From NCBI GenBank assembly GCA_964244295.1, contig CAXTIG010000019.1, positions 1-64,000 on the forward strand: 64,000 bases of DNA, read 5' to 3'. A program made the position numbers and the translations under genes. Shown piece after piece: positions 1 to 9,137 of the stretch. Source of the stretch: JAJAZB01 sp964244295. Its GTDB lineage: Bacteria; Bacteroidota; Bacteroidia; Cytophagales; Spirosomataceae. The notes beneath the pieces are model-generated. The model saw only the letters and a list, made by a program, of their open reading frames with translations. It ran no database searches and was not told where the DNA came from. How positions within the stretch are numbered: the stretch's first letter is position 1; every line of letters starts with the position of its first letter.

Positions 1-1
1 C

Positions 2-352
2 AGTACAAATATAGCGCAACTATCTGTAAATCAACAAAAAGACAAGTCTATTATCATGAACAGCGTCAGGCATTCATTTGGCGATGCTGAATCAACCACG
101 GCTACCGGTTCAAATGTATTCGCGCTACTAAAAAAGATGCCTGTTCCCGCAACAACTTTTATTTACATGGCGACGGGAAAGCACGACGAGTTTGACTTCA
201 TTCTTCCGCAACATCAACGATTTATTGATCAACTGAAAAAGCAACGGGTGCCTTACCAGTACACTGAATTTGAAGGGGGCCATTTCGATGGAAAAGTGCT
301 TGCGGCCTGTTTGCCTTCGCTGTTAACGAAGGCAATCGAGACACTGAATTAA
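2..352 (+). CDS. Esterase / alpha-beta hydrolase, C-terminal part (truncated by window start)
   Basis: The frame is open from base 2, so these are the last 116 residues of a protein that starts outside the window; the ATG at 56 is probably internal. An acidic residue in T-G-K-H-D-E-F (about visible residue 62) and a histidine in E-G-G-H-F-D-G (about 94) fit the Asp and His of a Ser-Asp-His triad, spaced as in the C-terminal half of Fes / esterase-D type hydrolases. The nucleophilic serine would lie upstream. Base use is more AT-rich than in most neighbours. Family assignment is by motif and could be wrong at the subfamily level. Confidence 0.6.
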   Translation, partial: STNIAQLSVNQQKDKSIIMNSVRHSFGDAESTTATGSNVFALLKKMPVPATTFIYMATGKHDEFDFILPQHQRFIDQLKKQRVPYQYTEFEGGHFDGKVLAACLPSLLTKAIETLN

Positions 353-421
353 CGGCGCACTCGCCCTATTTTCCCTCTTCAACCTCACCGCCACCGCCCC
401 GACCGCCTGGCAGCGTCCCCG

Positions 422-579
422 ACGGAACGGACCAGCTTGGTCAGAATTTGCACGACGAAGGAGCCAATCCGTTTGCCCCCGAGAGCATCGCCCGGTTCAA
501 ACCCCTCGATGCCCGTCACCACCACGAAGTTTTTTACGAGAAAATGCCCGAACACCTGGGAAAGTATGAAACGAGGTAA
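422..579 (+). pseudogene. Possible orphan 3' end of a lost gene
   Basis: Between the esterase tail and the Uma2 gene one plus-strand frame reads like protein (P-D-G-T-D-Q-L-G-Q-N, then F-A-P-E-S-I-A-R-F-K-P-L-D-A-R, ending L-G-K-Y-E-T-R and TAA), but it has no convincing start. Upstream it becomes proline-rich, and further up it runs out of phase through the esterase gene. I do not recognise the family. It may be the remnant of a deleted gene or chance coding in GC-rich DNA. Its stop lies two bases from the stop of the convergent Uma2 gene. Confidence 0.25.
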
Positions 580-581
580 AC

Positions 582-1160
582 TCAAGCGAACAAATCGGCC
601 ACGGTCAAGCCGAACTCGGGCAGAATAGGCGCGGCGGTGATGGTTTGCTGGCCTTTGAAAACGGTCGCCGTTTCCGGGGAGGTGTAGGCATCGATGCGTT
701 GGTAGCTGGGGATGATGTACCAAACCAACTGCGCGCCCCCGTCGAAGTAGTCCTGAATCTTGTCGAGTACGTCCGGCCGGCGCTCCGGATGGTGGGTTTC
801 CGAGTCAGAAAGGATTTCAATGGCGAAGAGGGTATTCACCCGTTCCCCCCGTCGGATGGCCTGCCGTTGCTCGGCGCTGAAATACGTCAGGTCGGGAATC
901 CGCTTGCGCGTGGCATCGACGTAGGAGTCCAGTTCAGGATACAGCACGTGCTTCTGGTGAAACTGCGTCGTCTGCGCGAATCGCCGAACCAGGAAGTCGG
1001 CGATGTCAATCTCGTCCTGTTTCATGGATTTAGGAATAAGTTGCCCCCGGACGAACTCAAAGCTGCCGTCGTTGCCGGGCAGGCGTTGCCAGACCTCAAA
1101 CTCCTCGACCGTTCGGAGGTGGGTGGGCAGGGTGGGGGAAGAAACCGGAAAAGCAAGCAT
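582..1160 (-). CDS. Uma2 family (DUF820) putative endonuclease
   Basis: A 192-residue protein of the Uma2/DUF820 family, which has a PD-(D/E)xK nuclease fold; the biological role of the family is unknown. The fold signature is visible as R-K-R-I-P-D-L-T-Y-F (Asp), then F-A-I-E-I-L-S (Glu), then a Lys in L-D-K-I-Q-D-Y-F, followed by the usual G-A-Q-L-V-W-Y-I strand and the family ending T-V-A-D-L-F-A. All expected acidic and basic positions are present, so this copy looks active. A closely related but broken copy lies at 6133-6713. The ATG at 1160 matches the beginning of that copy (L-P-T-H-L-x-T-V-x-E-F-E). Confidence 0.85.
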   Translation of the reverse strand: MLAFPVSSPTLPTHLRTVEEFEVWQRLPGNDGSFEFVRGQLIPKSMKQDEIDIADFLVRRFAQTTQFHQKHVLYPELDSYVDATRKRIPDLTYFSAEQRQAIRRGERVNTLFAIEILSDSETHHPERRPDVLDKIQDYFDGGAQLVWYIIPSYQRIDAYTSPETATVFKGQQTITAAPILPEFGLTVADLFA

Positions 1161-1329
1161 GGCGATTGGCTGAGGCGTTGACCAAAACTAAACCAAAACT
1201 TCACGAAAACCAACGGGCCTGGCTGCCTTTGCCCACCCCGCTTCCGTCCACTCACTCAGATTTTTTACCACTCACCGCCTCGTTCCTGTTACCCGCACCC
1301 CGCCGCTGGACGACTTACCCTCGGGCGAC

Positions 1330-1337
1330 TACGTTTG
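1330..1337 (+). promoter_or_regulatory. Possible Bacteroidota -7 element
   Basis: TACGTTTG matches the TAnnTTTG element of Bacteroidota primary-sigma promoters and lies 26 bases before the ATG at 1364. No good TTTG is seen at the usual distance upstream, so this is only a half match. It supports 1364, not an upstream start, for the following gene. Confidence 0.3.
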
Positions 1338-1363
1338 TAGCACCAATCAATCTTTCCAACGCC

Positions 1364-1888
1364 ATGAAATCTGCAAGATTCACCGTAGCTAAAACGATGC
1401 TTCCACTCCTTCTGCTGCTTGGCCCGGTGGCCAACGCCCAGGTGCGTCCCGAAACCAACACCAGCGCCGCGTCCGACGTCGGGCAGGTCACGGCGTTCCT
1501 CAACGACCTGGCCAACGGCCAGCCCGAAGCCGCCTACGCCCGCCTGACCGACGATTTCCGCTGCTACAGCCCGGCTTTCGGCCCGCCCGCCGGTGCCTAC
1601 GAACTGCTGGCTGAGTGGGACGCCCGCCAACGGCGCTTCACCGCCCAGCAATTCACGGTCGAAAAAGCCACCTCGCACGTGGTGCGCGAGGGTGCCCACC
1701 GGGGCACCTGGGTGTACCTCGAAGGCACCTGGTCGGCCCGCGACGGGGATCACCCCCTACGAATCCCGTTCCGGCAGTGGACCCGGCTCCGCGACGGCAA
1801 ACTGGCCGAACTCCGCCTCGCCCCGGTCGCCGACCCCTTGTTTGAAGCATTTGCCACGGCGCTTTTCGGGCGCGGCGGCAATCCCTGA
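1364..1888 (+). CDS. Exported SnoaL/NTF2-like protein
   Basis: A 174-residue protein. The start at 1364 is chosen because it opens directly into a signal peptide (Lys/Arg, then a leucine-rich stretch, ending V-A-N-A-Q, with cleavage likely after A-N-A). The in-frame extension back to 1166 has no protein-like character. The mature part, with V-T-A-F-L-N-D-L-A-N-G-Q near its start, an Ala/Tyr-rich helix and alternating strands (R-G-T-W-V-Y-L-E-G-T-W), resembles the SnoaL-like NTF2 cone fold. Such proteins bind or turn over small ligands, but the ligand cannot be read from sequence. The periplasm is the likely location. Confidence 0.6.
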   Translation: MKSARFTVAKTMLPLLLLLGPVANAQVRPETNTSAASDVGQVTAFLNDLANGQPEAAYARLTDDFRCYSPAFGPPAGAYELLAEWDARQRRFTAQQFTVEKATSHVVREGAHRGTWVYLEGTWSARDGDHPLRIPFRQWTRLRDGKLAELRLAPVADPLFEAFATALFGRGGNP

Positions 1889-2058
1889 CGACGAGCGTTG
1901 AACGCTGCACACCGGCCCACGCTGCACCAACCCCGCCAAGTTTACCGTTCGCTCAGTTTTTCTACCACTGGCTAAGTCGCAGGCCGTTGGCCGAGCTGAA
2001 TTACCCAAGTTTGTCCCAGTCCGCCGCTTTCTTCTTTCCATCCAAACTCCGGCGTTCC

Positions 2059-4491
2059 ATGAAACTGACTTTTTCTTCCCTCCTTTTTCTTTTTTCAACC
2101 CTCTACCTCCACGCCTTCGGCCAGGCCCGCCTGACGGGCAGCGTCCATGACGCGGCGGGTCAGCCCCTGCCCTTCGCTTCAGTGCTGTTGCTCAACGCCC
2201 GCGATTCGACTTTGGTGAAAAGCGCCGTGGCCGACGGGCAGGGGCGCTACGCCTTCGAGTCGGCCCGGAGCGGGCGCTACCGGCTGACGGCCTCGCTCGT
2301 GGGCTACGCGCCGACGTACTCCGGACCGGTGGAGGTGGGCGAGAATACCCCCGCCACGCTGCCCCCGCTGACGCTCGCCGAACGCGCCGGGCAACTAGCC
2401 GCCGTGCAGGTGACGGCCAAAAAACCCTTCGTCGAACAGCGCATCGACCGGATGGTGGTCAACGTGGCGGGCAGCATCGTGGGCAGCGGCAGCACCGCGC
2501 TGGAGGTGTTGGAAAAATCGCCGGGCGTGACGGTCGATTACCAGAACGAGCGCCTCCAACTCCGGGGTAAAGACGGGGTGATCGTGCTCGTGGACGGGCG
2601 GCAGAGCTACCTCTCGGCGGCAGACCTGATCGCGCTGCTCCGCACGATGAGCAGCGACCAGATCGAAACCATCGAACTCATCACCAACCCGCCCTCACGC
2701 TACGACGCGGCGGGCAATTCGGGGCTGATCAACATTCGACTCAAGAAAAACAGCGCCCTCGGCACCAACGGCGCGCTTTCGCTGGCGGGTGGCTCCGGCC
2801 AGTACGACCGGGAGCGGGGCGGGCTGAACCTCAACCACCGCACGAAACGCCTGAACGCATTTGGGAGTTACAGCTTCAACCGGGGCGGCAACTATTGGGA
2901 TTTTTACAAAACCATCGACCAGCCCGACCCCACGCCCAGCGACCCGGCCCGCCGAAATTTCGTCCTCAACACCACCCACCTGACCTTCCGCGATCTGGGG
3001 CAAAACTCCAAAGCCGGACTAGATTTTTCACTGAACAAAACCACGACAATCGGCGTGGTTTGGACGGGCGTGTGGAGCGACCACCGCGAAACCGGCCCCG
3101 CCGAAGCTTTCTTCCGCCGGAGCAACGGCGGGCCGGTGTACCTGCAAACCCGCACCGAGAAAACCTACGACAAGCGGAGCCAGAATCAACTCGGCAACCT
3201 GAATTTCCAACACCAGTTCAAAGACAAGGGGCAGTGGAGTGTTGATTTCGACCTGGGCCATTTTTACCAGGATTACGCCAACTCGCTACGCACCCGCCCC
3301 GTGGTCAACACGGCGGATGCGCCCCTGCCTCCGGCGGCGTTGCTCATCACCATGCCTACCACGGTGGATATCCGTACCGCCAAAACCGATTATTCCCGTC
3401 CACTGCGTGGGGGCTGGAGCCTGGAAACGGGCTTGAAAACCGCCTCGGTGAAAACCGACAACGACCTGCGCCTGAGTAGTGGGCCGGAGGGGGCGCTGCA
3501 ACCCGACCCACTGCTGTCCAACCGCTTTCAGTACACCGAGCGGGTCAATGCGGGTTACGTGAGTTTTTCGGGGAAATGGAAAACCACCCAAATCCAGGTC
3601 GGGCTGCGCGCCGAACACACGCATTCGGTTGGTAACTCGCTGACGCTGAAGAAGGTCGTGACCCGCGATTACCTCAACCTGTTTCCCACACTGTTCGTCT
3701 CGCGCCCGCTGCCGAAAGACCAAACCCTGACGCTGGCTTACAGCTACCGCATCAACCGGCCCAATTACCAAAACCTCAACCCCGGCCGGGGCTACGTCGA
3801 TCCCTACGCCTACGGCGAGGGCAACGCCTTTCTGAAACCGCAGTTTACCCACGCCCTGGAACTGAAGCACAGCCTCAAAAACGGCGTGTTCACTTCCCTG
3901 GCCGCCAACTACACTACCGACCTGATTTTCTTCACCATTTTCGCCACCGGCGGCAACCAGTCGTACGTGACCTGGGAAAACCTCGACCGCTCAACGGGCT
4001 ACACGCTCACGTTGGGCGTACCCATCACGGTGGCCAAAGGCTGGCAGTTGCAAACCAACTGGCTCGCCTACTACAACCGCTTCCGCTACACCTACGAGGG
4101 CACCGAACTCCAGATTCAGAACGCCGCCGGGCGGCTCAACGCCAACAACGCCTTTACCCTGGGCCGGGGCTGGACTGCCGAACTCAACGGCTGGCTGGCC
4201 ACGCCCGCCGTCAACGGCATCTGGGCCTCGCCCTGGTTGGGGTCAATGGACGTGGGGGTGCAGAAGGCGGTCGGAACGAAACTCAAGTTGAAACTCAGCG
4301 GCTCGGATTTGTTTCACACGGCCCGCTTCATCAGCACCGTGACCGTACCGGGCAACACCCAGACGGCACGGCTCCAGTTCGACACGCGGGTGGTGCTGCT
4401 CAACGTGAGTTACGCCTTTGGCAATCAAAAATTAAAGGCTGAACGCCAGCGTCGGTTGGGATCGGAAGAGGAGACCCGGCGGGCGAATTGA
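2059..4491 (+). CDS. TonB-dependent receptor, outer-membrane beta-barrel family
   Basis: An 810-residue outer-membrane receptor. The ATG at 2059 opens into a signal peptide ending L-H-A-F-G-Q-A; a further 24 in-frame upstream codons are not signal-like. Residues about 24-105 form a carboxypeptidase-regulatory-like Ig domain (L-T-G-S-V-H-D-A-A-G-Q-P-L-P-F-A-S-V), common in Bacteroidota receptors. A plug follows at about 120-230 (S-T-A-L-E-V-L-E-K-S-P-G-V, then I-E-T-I-E-L-I-T-N-P-P-S-R-Y), and the rest is the barrel with many aromatic-ended strands. This is the receptor class whose barrel is annotated as OMP_b-brl_3. There is no SusD partner nearby, so a polysaccharide substrate is not indicated. 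The substrate is unknown. Confidence 0.85.
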   Translation: MKLTFSSLLFLFSTLYLHAFGQARLTGSVHDAAGQPLPFASVLLLNARDSTLVKSAVADGQGRYAFESARSGRYRLTASLVGYAPTYSGPVEVGENTPATLPPLTLAERAGQLAAVQVTAKKPFVEQRIDRMVVNVAGSIVGSGSTALEVLEKSPGVTVDYQNERLQLRGKDGVIVLVDGRQSYLSAADLIALLRTMSSDQIETIELITNPPSRYDAAGNSGLINIRLKKNSALGTNGALSLAGGSGQYDRERGGLNLNHRTKRLNAFGSYSFNRGGNYWDFYKTIDQPDPTPSDPARRNFVLNTTHLTFRDLGQNSKAGLDFSLNKTTTIGVVWTGVWSDHRETGPAEAFFRRSNGGPVYLQTRTEKTYDKRSQNQLGNLNFQHQFKDKGQWSVDFDLGHFYQDYANSLRTRPVVNTADAPLPPAALLITMPTTVDIRTAKTDYSRPLRGGWSLETGLKTASVKTDNDLRLSSGPEGALQPDPLLSNRFQYTERVNAGYVSFSGKWKTTQIQVGLRAEHTHSVGNSLTLKKVVTRDYLNLFPTLFVSRPLPKDQTLTLAYSYRINRPNYQNLNPGRGYVDPYAYGEGNAFLKPQFTHALELKHSLKNGVFTSLAANYTTDLIFFTIFATGGNQSYVTWENLDRSTGYTLTLGVPITVAKGWQLQTNWLAYYNRFRYTYEGTELQIQNAAGRLNANNAFTLGRGWTAELNGWLATPAVNGIWASPWLGSMDVGVQKAVGTKLKLKLSGSDLFHTARFISTVTVPGNTQTARLQFDTRVVLLNVSYAFGNQKLKAERQRRLGSEEETRRAN

Positions 4492-4708
4492 TTTTTCATA
4501 ACCCCAGTCGATGGCACACCGACCAGGGAATAAAGCCATGTACGAAGCCACGACCCACAACCCCGACGAGCCGCCGATGCCCCACAATACGCCAGGCGGA
4601 ATACCGTTCGCTCAAAAGACAGACTTTCCGTGAAAATGGGGGCCAGCAAATCCGTAGTTTCGTTTCGGGAATTTCCCCCCAATCTTTTTTTGAAAGGAAC
4701 CTCCAGCC

Positions 4709-5005
4709 ATGACCCTCTACGCCATCCGCCTCTCGAAGCGCAAATCCGAAGCAGCCTTTGAACAGTTTATGGAAACCGAACTCTTCCCCGCCATCGACAA
4801 AGGCCAGCGCCGCGACGGGCAGGTGAGCGCCCTGCGGCTCTGGAAGGGAAACAACACGGGCCGCACCAACGAGTATTTCTGGATCGTGGAAGGCACCCTC
4901 GACGGCGGCGCGGTTCGCCCGCACCTACCCGCTATCGAAGCCTTTGGAGCGAAGGTGAAACCGATGCACGACTTCGCCGAATGCCTGACCTGGGAGGCCG
5001 AGTGA
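4709..5005 (+). CDS. Small conserved protein, unknown function
   Basis: A 98-residue soluble protein starting M-T-L-Y-A-I-R-L. An N-terminal strand followed by a helix (E-A-A-F-E-Q-F-M-E-T-E-L-F-P-A-I-D), then strands with a central Trp (E-Y-F-W-I-V-E-G), resembles the ferredoxin-like alpha/beta-barrel of small dimeric monooxygenase or EthD-type proteins, but no family signature is clear. It stands alone: 217 bases separate it from the receptor gene upstream. In that spacer TAGTTTCG at about 4656-4663 is one base off a -7 element. Function is not assigned. Confidence 0.55.
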   Translation: MTLYAIRLSKRKSEAAFEQFMETELFPAIDKGQRRDGQVSALRLWKGNNTGRTNEYFWIVEGTLDGGAVRPHLPAIEAFGAKVKPMHDFAECLTWEAE

Positions 5006-5066
5006 ACTTGCCCGTTTCCGGTTTGCAATCGAGACGCACGGGTAGACCTGCCTGCTGATATACCTG

Positions 5067-5474
5067 ATGCCAAAACACTACCTCAACCCACCCGAATTGC
5101 CTAACTGGCAGCAAGCGTTTACGCAGGTGGTGGTGAGCACTACCCCCGCCGTTACGGTTTACATCTCTGGTCAGGTAGCCGTCGATGCCGGGAAAACGCT
5201 TATCGGTGGAAATAACCTGGAGAAGCAAGCCATGCAGGCATTTCACAACCTGCGGATCGCCCTTGCCTCCGCTGGAGCCACCGAAACGGACGTTGTCAAG
5301 CTGACGATTTACATTAAGAAGTATAAGTCTGCTGATGCCGAGGCCGTTAACACGGCCTTGCGAACCTACTTTCTTCAGGAAAATTTGCCGGCCAGCACGT
5401 GGATAGGCGTCCAGTCGCTGGCCGACGAGCGGTACTTGATTGAAGTCGATGCCATTGCCGTGATTGAACGATAA
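5067..5474 (+). CDS. Rid family protein (YjgF/YER057c/UK114), non-canonical subgroup
   Basis: A 135-residue member of the Rid superfamily; canonical RidA hydrolyses reactive enamine/imine intermediates released by PLP enzymes. The family pattern is visible: Y-I-S-G-Q-V-A-V-D, Q-A-M-Q-A-F-H-N-L-R-I-A-L-A-S-A-G, V-V-K-L-T-I-Y-I and a final L-I-E-V-D-A-I-A-V-I. The arginine that holds the substrate carboxylate in canonical RidA (P-A-R) is missing; this protein reads L-P-A-S-T-W-I-G. It should therefore fall in one of the divergent Rid subgroups, and deaminase activity should not be assumed. A canonical paralogue is at 25394-25771. Confidence 0.8.
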   Translation: MPKHYLNPPELPNWQQAFTQVVVSTTPAVTVYISGQVAVDAGKTLIGGNNLEKQAMQAFHNLRIALASAGATETDVVKLTIYIKKYKSADAEAVNTALRTYFLQENLPASTWIGVQSLADERYLIEVDAIAVIER

Positions 5475-5606
5475 AAAGCCAGCCATCCGTTTGTCCCGAT
5501 TTCGGGGAGTGTTCAGCGCGGAAAATCAGCGCGTTGTTTTCCCGGCACCGTTGGGATGGATGGAAACGCGATTTTCGATTTCTTTGCCAAAAAATCACCG
5601 CGCGCC

Positions 5607-6131
5607 ATGCCCCAACCCGCTCCCCTCCTCGCCGCCATCGACGAAGCCCGCATCCGCTACCTGGCCGAAGTCGCGAACTTTACCGCCGAACAAGCCCACT
5701 GGAAACCCACGCCCGACGAATGGAGCGCGGTGGAAATCACCGAGCACCTGTTCTGGGCCGAACAAGGCGGGCTGCTCAACCTCTGGCGTACGCTCGCCTC
5801 GGCGGAACCCGTGTGGGTGGGTGAGCCGGTCCATGCGGGGCAACCCATCGAAGCAATCGTGGCCCGCACCTGGCGGGAGAAGGAACTCGTCCCGGCGGTG
5901 GCTGCGCCCCGGCTGGGCGGGCCGCTGGCTTACTGGGCAGCCATGCTGCAAAGCCTCTCGCACCCGCTCCAAACCCTCGGCCAGGCCCTGGTCGAAAACG
6001 ACCTGGCCCGAATGACCCCGCCCCACCCCATTTCCGGCCCGCTCGACGTGCGGCAACGCCTCGAATTCCTGCGCTTTCACCTCGACCGGCACCGGGGGCA
6101 GGTGGCGCGACTGCGGGAACGGTTGCCCTGA
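5607..6131 (+). CDS. DinB family protein
   Basis: A 174-residue four-helix-bundle protein of the DinB/YfiT-like superfamily, many members of which bind a metal through three histidines and act as thiol transferases. Visible features are W-S-A-V-E-I-T-E-H-L-F-W-A-E (first His) and R-F-H-L-D-R-H-R-G-Q near the C terminus (two His, three residues apart). The ATG at 5607 is preferred because residues encoded from 5556 resemble the spacer, not a DinB helix. It is followed, after one base, by the stop of the convergent Uma2 pseudogene. Confidence 0.75.
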   Translation: MPQPAPLLAAIDEARIRYLAEVANFTAEQAHWKPTPDEWSAVEITEHLFWAEQGGLLNLWRTLASAEPVWVGEPVHAGQPIEAIVARTWREKELVPAVAAPRLGGPLAYWAAMLQSLSHPLQTLGQALVENDLARMTPPHPISGPLDVRQRLEFLRFHLDRHRGQVARLRERLP

Positions 6132-6132
6132 A

Positions 6133-6713
6133 TCAGGCGAACAGGTCGTCCACGGAAAACTGAAAGTCCAACAGGAGGGGCGCGGCGGAAAGGATGTCGG
6201 CGTTTTTATAAACCCTGATGTCGTCCGGAGAGGTGTACACGTAGACTCTCTTAGAATCCGGCACGATGTACCACACCAGTTGCGCCCCGCCGTCGAACTA
6301 ATCCTGAATCTTTTCCAGCACGTCTTTGTGAGTTTCGGAATCGGAGAGGATTTCGCCGGGGCGAACGCGTTAACACGCTGTTCGCTCCGGCGAATGGCTT
6401 GCCGCTATTCGGCAGTGAAACAGGCAAGGTCAGGCCTTCGCTTACGCGTTTCATCGACGTACGAGTCGGCTTCCGCCTGCAACAGGTGTCTTTGAGCAAA
6501 CTACGGCGTTTGAATAAATTGCCGGCTTAGAAAATCAGCCAGGTCAAATTCATCCTGGTTCGTGGCTTCTTTTTCAATAATCCGTCCCCGAACAAATTCG
6601 TAGCTACCGCCGTGGCCGGGTTGCCGTTCCCAAGCTTCAAATTCGTCGACGGTTTGCAGGTGGGTGGGCAGGGATTTGAGTACTTCAGGCGTTGCTAACG
6701 TGGCGTGTGGCAT
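6133..6713 (-). pseudogene. Decayed Uma2 family gene
   Basis: Reading on the minus strand from 6713, the start matches the intact Uma2 protein at 582-1160 (L-P-T-H-L-Q-T-V-D-E-F-E-A-W-E-R and E-F-V-R-G-R-I-I-E-K). Homology then continues through an in-frame stop after I-Q-T-P, into A-D-S-Y-V-D-E-T-R-K-R-R-P-D-L, another stop, a frameshift near 6345-6375, and a third stop where D-Y-F-D would be expected (I-Q-D-stop-F-D-G-G-A-Q-L-V-W-Y). It ends with the intact family tail F-S-V-D-D-L-F-A. At least three stops and one frameshift make this a clear pseudogene, still fully alignable and so decayed in place. Confidence 0.88.
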
Positions 6714-6821
6714 CGTTGATTTTCAAAGATAAACGGTTTGTTTTTTGAACCGTCAGAAAGTCCATCGGCGATGGCCGGGCGAGGCAAAATTTTTGGTAAC
6801 CTTTGCAAAAAAACCCTCCCC

Positions 6822-8504
6822 ATGAACCCCTGGTTTTCCACCCTCACGTTCGTCCTGCTGCTAGCCCTCGGCGGTCTGGTACGACACCCGGCTACCGTAC
6901 CCGCCCCGGCACCCCTTTCGATTGAAGAACTCAGCGCCCGCCTCCCGATTTGCGGGCTTAGCCACGTCGGCGGTATTCCGGCCACGGTGCTGCGCCAGCC
7001 GGTGGCCTTGCGGTCGGGTCTGGGCGCGGTGCCCACGCCGACCTCCACCAAATCGGCGGAGGCGCAGGCGTTTTTCGAGCAGGGCATGGCGTACCTCCAC
7101 GGCTACGTGCTGGTGGAAGCGGCCCGCTCGTTTCACGAGGCTCTGCGGGCGGATTCCACGCTGGTACTCGCGCACGTGGGCCTGAGCCGGGTGTATTCCC
7201 AACTCGACGACACCACGGCGGCCCGGCGCGAAGTCCGGCGGGCGCAAACCCTGGCCCGCTTCGCCTCCGGGCGCGAGCAGGCGCACATCGCGGTGCGTTT
7301 GGCCCAGTTGCGGGCCATCGACGAGTTGACCAGCAAATCCCGTCGGCTCGCGTACCGCCGGGCCTTGCGACGGGCGACACGGCAGTTTCCCGATGATCTG
7401 GAACTCTGGCTGCTGGCGGGCAACGCGCAGGAGCACCTCGCCAGCGGACGCGGGCAGGGCAGCACCCCCGAAGGCATTGCGGTGTACGAGAAAATCCTCC
7501 AACTGGCTCCCGACCTGCCCGCCGCCCACCACTTTCTCATTCACAGCTACGAAGGCACGAAGGCCTACGACAAGGCCCTCCTCCACGGCGAAGCCTACGC
7601 CCGGCTGGCCCCCAACCTGCCCCACGCCCGGCATATGTACGCCCACGATTTGATGAAAACGGGCCAAATCGACGCGGCCATCCTCCGGCTGGCCGGGGCC
7701 GATTCCATCGAGCGCCGCACCTACGAAACCGAGCGTTACAAGCCCGATTACGACTGGCACCACGCCCACAACCTCACGGTGCTGGCGCTTTGCTACCAGT
7801 ACCAGGGGCGGCTGGCGGAGGCCGAAATTCTGCTCCGGCGCGTGTACGCCATGACCCGCCCCGGCGACGTGAAATGGGCGTTTTACACGAAGAAATCGTA
7901 CCCCGAACTGCTCCTGGCCCTGGGTCGGAGCGCCGAAGCCGAGGCCCTCGCTACCGAACTGACGAAGGGAAAAACGGACGGCGAGCGCTTCCTGGGTCAC
8001 TACCTGCTGGGTAGGGCGCACGGGCAGGGAAACCGTTGGGCCGAAGCCCGGCGCGAAGCCACCGCCACAGGAGCCGAACTGACGGCGCTTCGCCAAAGTG
8101 ACCCCACCGGCGCGGTAGCCGGTCGGTTGCGGCCCTTTGCGCGGTACCTAACGGCCCTGATCGACCTGCACGAGGCGGGCAACCGCCCCGAAGCGCTGGC
8201 GAAGGTTCGGGACTTTCAGCAGTCGGCGCGCAACCAGTTTGGGCCGGATGGCTGGATTGAGGCGCTGTTCCAGCTCGAAACCATCGCCGAACTCGCCCAG
8301 GCGGCCGGCATGACCGCCTTCGCCGAAGAAGCCGCCAAAACCCTGACCGACCACGATGCCGGGTACGCGGGCACACACCACGCCCTGGCTGGGTTGGCCC
8401 GGCAGCGGGGCGACGCCGACGTGGCCCAACGCGAACAGGCGCTCGCCTCGGCGGGCTGGCAATGGGCGGATGCGGATTTTCGGAAGCGGGTGGGGTTGCA
8501 GTGA
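6822..8504 (+). CDS. Exported tetratricopeptide-repeat protein
   Basis: A 560-residue protein. The start at 6822 is chosen over 6738 because it begins a hydrophobic export signal (P-W-F-S-T-L-T-F-V-L-L-L-A-L-G-G-L). The mature protein is almost entirely helical repeats of TPR type: A-Q-A-F-F-E-Q-G-M-A-Y-L-H-G-Y, A-H-V-G-L-S-R-V-Y-S-Q-L-D-D, A-V-Y-E-K-I-L-Q-L-A-P-D-L-P-A-A-H-H. The pattern, with paired histidines (P-A-A-H-H, D-W-H-H-A-H-N), resembles a group of large bacterial TPR proteins of unknown role. It probably acts as a periplasmic or membrane-anchored scaffold. No enzyme motif is seen. Confidence 0.7.
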   Translation: MNPWFSTLTFVLLLALGGLVRHPATVPAPAPLSIEELSARLPICGLSHVGGIPATVLRQPVALRSGLGAVPTPTSTKSAEAQAFFEQGMAYLHGYVLVEAARSFHEALRADSTLVLAHVGLSRVYSQLDDTTAARREVRRAQTLARFASGREQAHIAVRLAQLRAIDELTSKSRRLAYRRALRRATRQFPDDLELWLLAGNAQEHLASGRGQGSTPEGIAVYEKILQLAPDLPAAHHFLIHSYEGTKAYDKALLHGEAYARLAPNLPHARHMYAHDLMKTGQIDAAILRLAGADSIERRTYETERYKPDYDWHHAHNLTVLALCYQYQGRLAEAEILLRRVYAMTRPGDVKWAFYTKKSYPELLLALGRSAEAEALATELTKGKTDGERFLGHYLLGRAHGQGNRWAEARREATATGAELTALRQSDPTGAVAGRLRPFARYLTALIDLHEAGNRPEALAKVRDFQQSARNQFGPDGWIEALFQLETIAELAQAAGMTAFAEEAAKTLTDHDAGYAGTHHALAGLARQRGDADVAQREQALASAGWQWADADFRKRVGLQ

Positions 8505-8551
8505 ATCCTGAATCCCGTTTTTTCGTAGCTTTCCTCAAACTAAAAACCGCG

Positions 8552-9118
8552 ATGGAAAACGCAACGCTCGACTTGGAAACCCCGGTGAGGCAGGTACCGA
8601 TGACGAAGGCACAGTTTCTGGCCTGGAACCCGGATGATGATTTTCTGTACGAATACCGGGATGGTTTTGTGGAACCGGTCAGCGGATTTCAGCGCGGCGA
8701 GCGCTTTTTAGTCTACAACCTGTTGAAAAAATTTGAAGAAACGGCCACTTCGAAGGCCGAGGGAAGGTTGTTTGGAAAAACCGAATGCTGGCTGAACGAT
8801 ACGCTGATGCGCATTCCCTCCCTGGCTTTTTTTACCCACCAGCAACAGCACGATTCTGCCAACGAGCAGGACCCCGTCCCGATGTTCGTAATCGAAATCA
8901 TCTCGCCAACCGACCGCGCCGACAAAATTGAGCAGAAGGTACTGGAGTACTTCGCTGCCGGGGTGCGGGTGGTCTGGCACGTGTTTCCGGCGATGCGAAT
9001 GGTGAGGGTCTTCACTTCGGTTAAAACCGCGACGACCTATTTTGAGGATGATCCCTTCAGCGCCGCCCCCGCCGTGCCCGATTTGAGCCTGACCGTCGGG
9101 GAGTTGTTCGCCCGGTAG
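8552..9118 (+). CDS. Uma2 family protein, putative nuclease fold with altered acidic site
   Basis: A 188-residue Uma2/DUF820 protein; the ATG at 8552 is preferred because 30 upstream in-frame codons mostly overlap or abut the 3' end of the TPR gene. The family core is present: F-V-I-E-I-I-S-P-T-D and the Lys-containing K-I-E-Q-K-V-L-E-Y-F, then V-R-V-V-W-H-V and the closing L-T-V-G-E-L-F-A-R. The usual P-D of the PD-(D/E)xK signature reads I-P-S-L-A-F-F (Ser for Asp), which may weaken or abolish metal binding. It shares little beyond the fold with the copy at 582-1160. Confidence 0.8.
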   Translation: MENATLDLETPVRQVPMTKAQFLAWNPDDDFLYEYRDGFVEPVSGFQRGERFLVYNLLKKFEETATSKAEGRLFGKTECWLNDTLMRIPSLAFFTHQQQHDSANEQDPVPMFVIEIISPTDRADKIEQKVLEYFAAGVRVVWHVFPAMRMVRVFTSVKTATTYFEDDPFSAAPAVPDLSLTVGELFAR

Positions 9119-9137
9119 CATTCGTTTTTTTTCAAGG

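Noticed and set aside
4538..4633. 31-codon open frame after the first TonB receptor gene
   Set aside because: No homology, signal or promoter; too short to distinguish from chance in GC-rich DNA.
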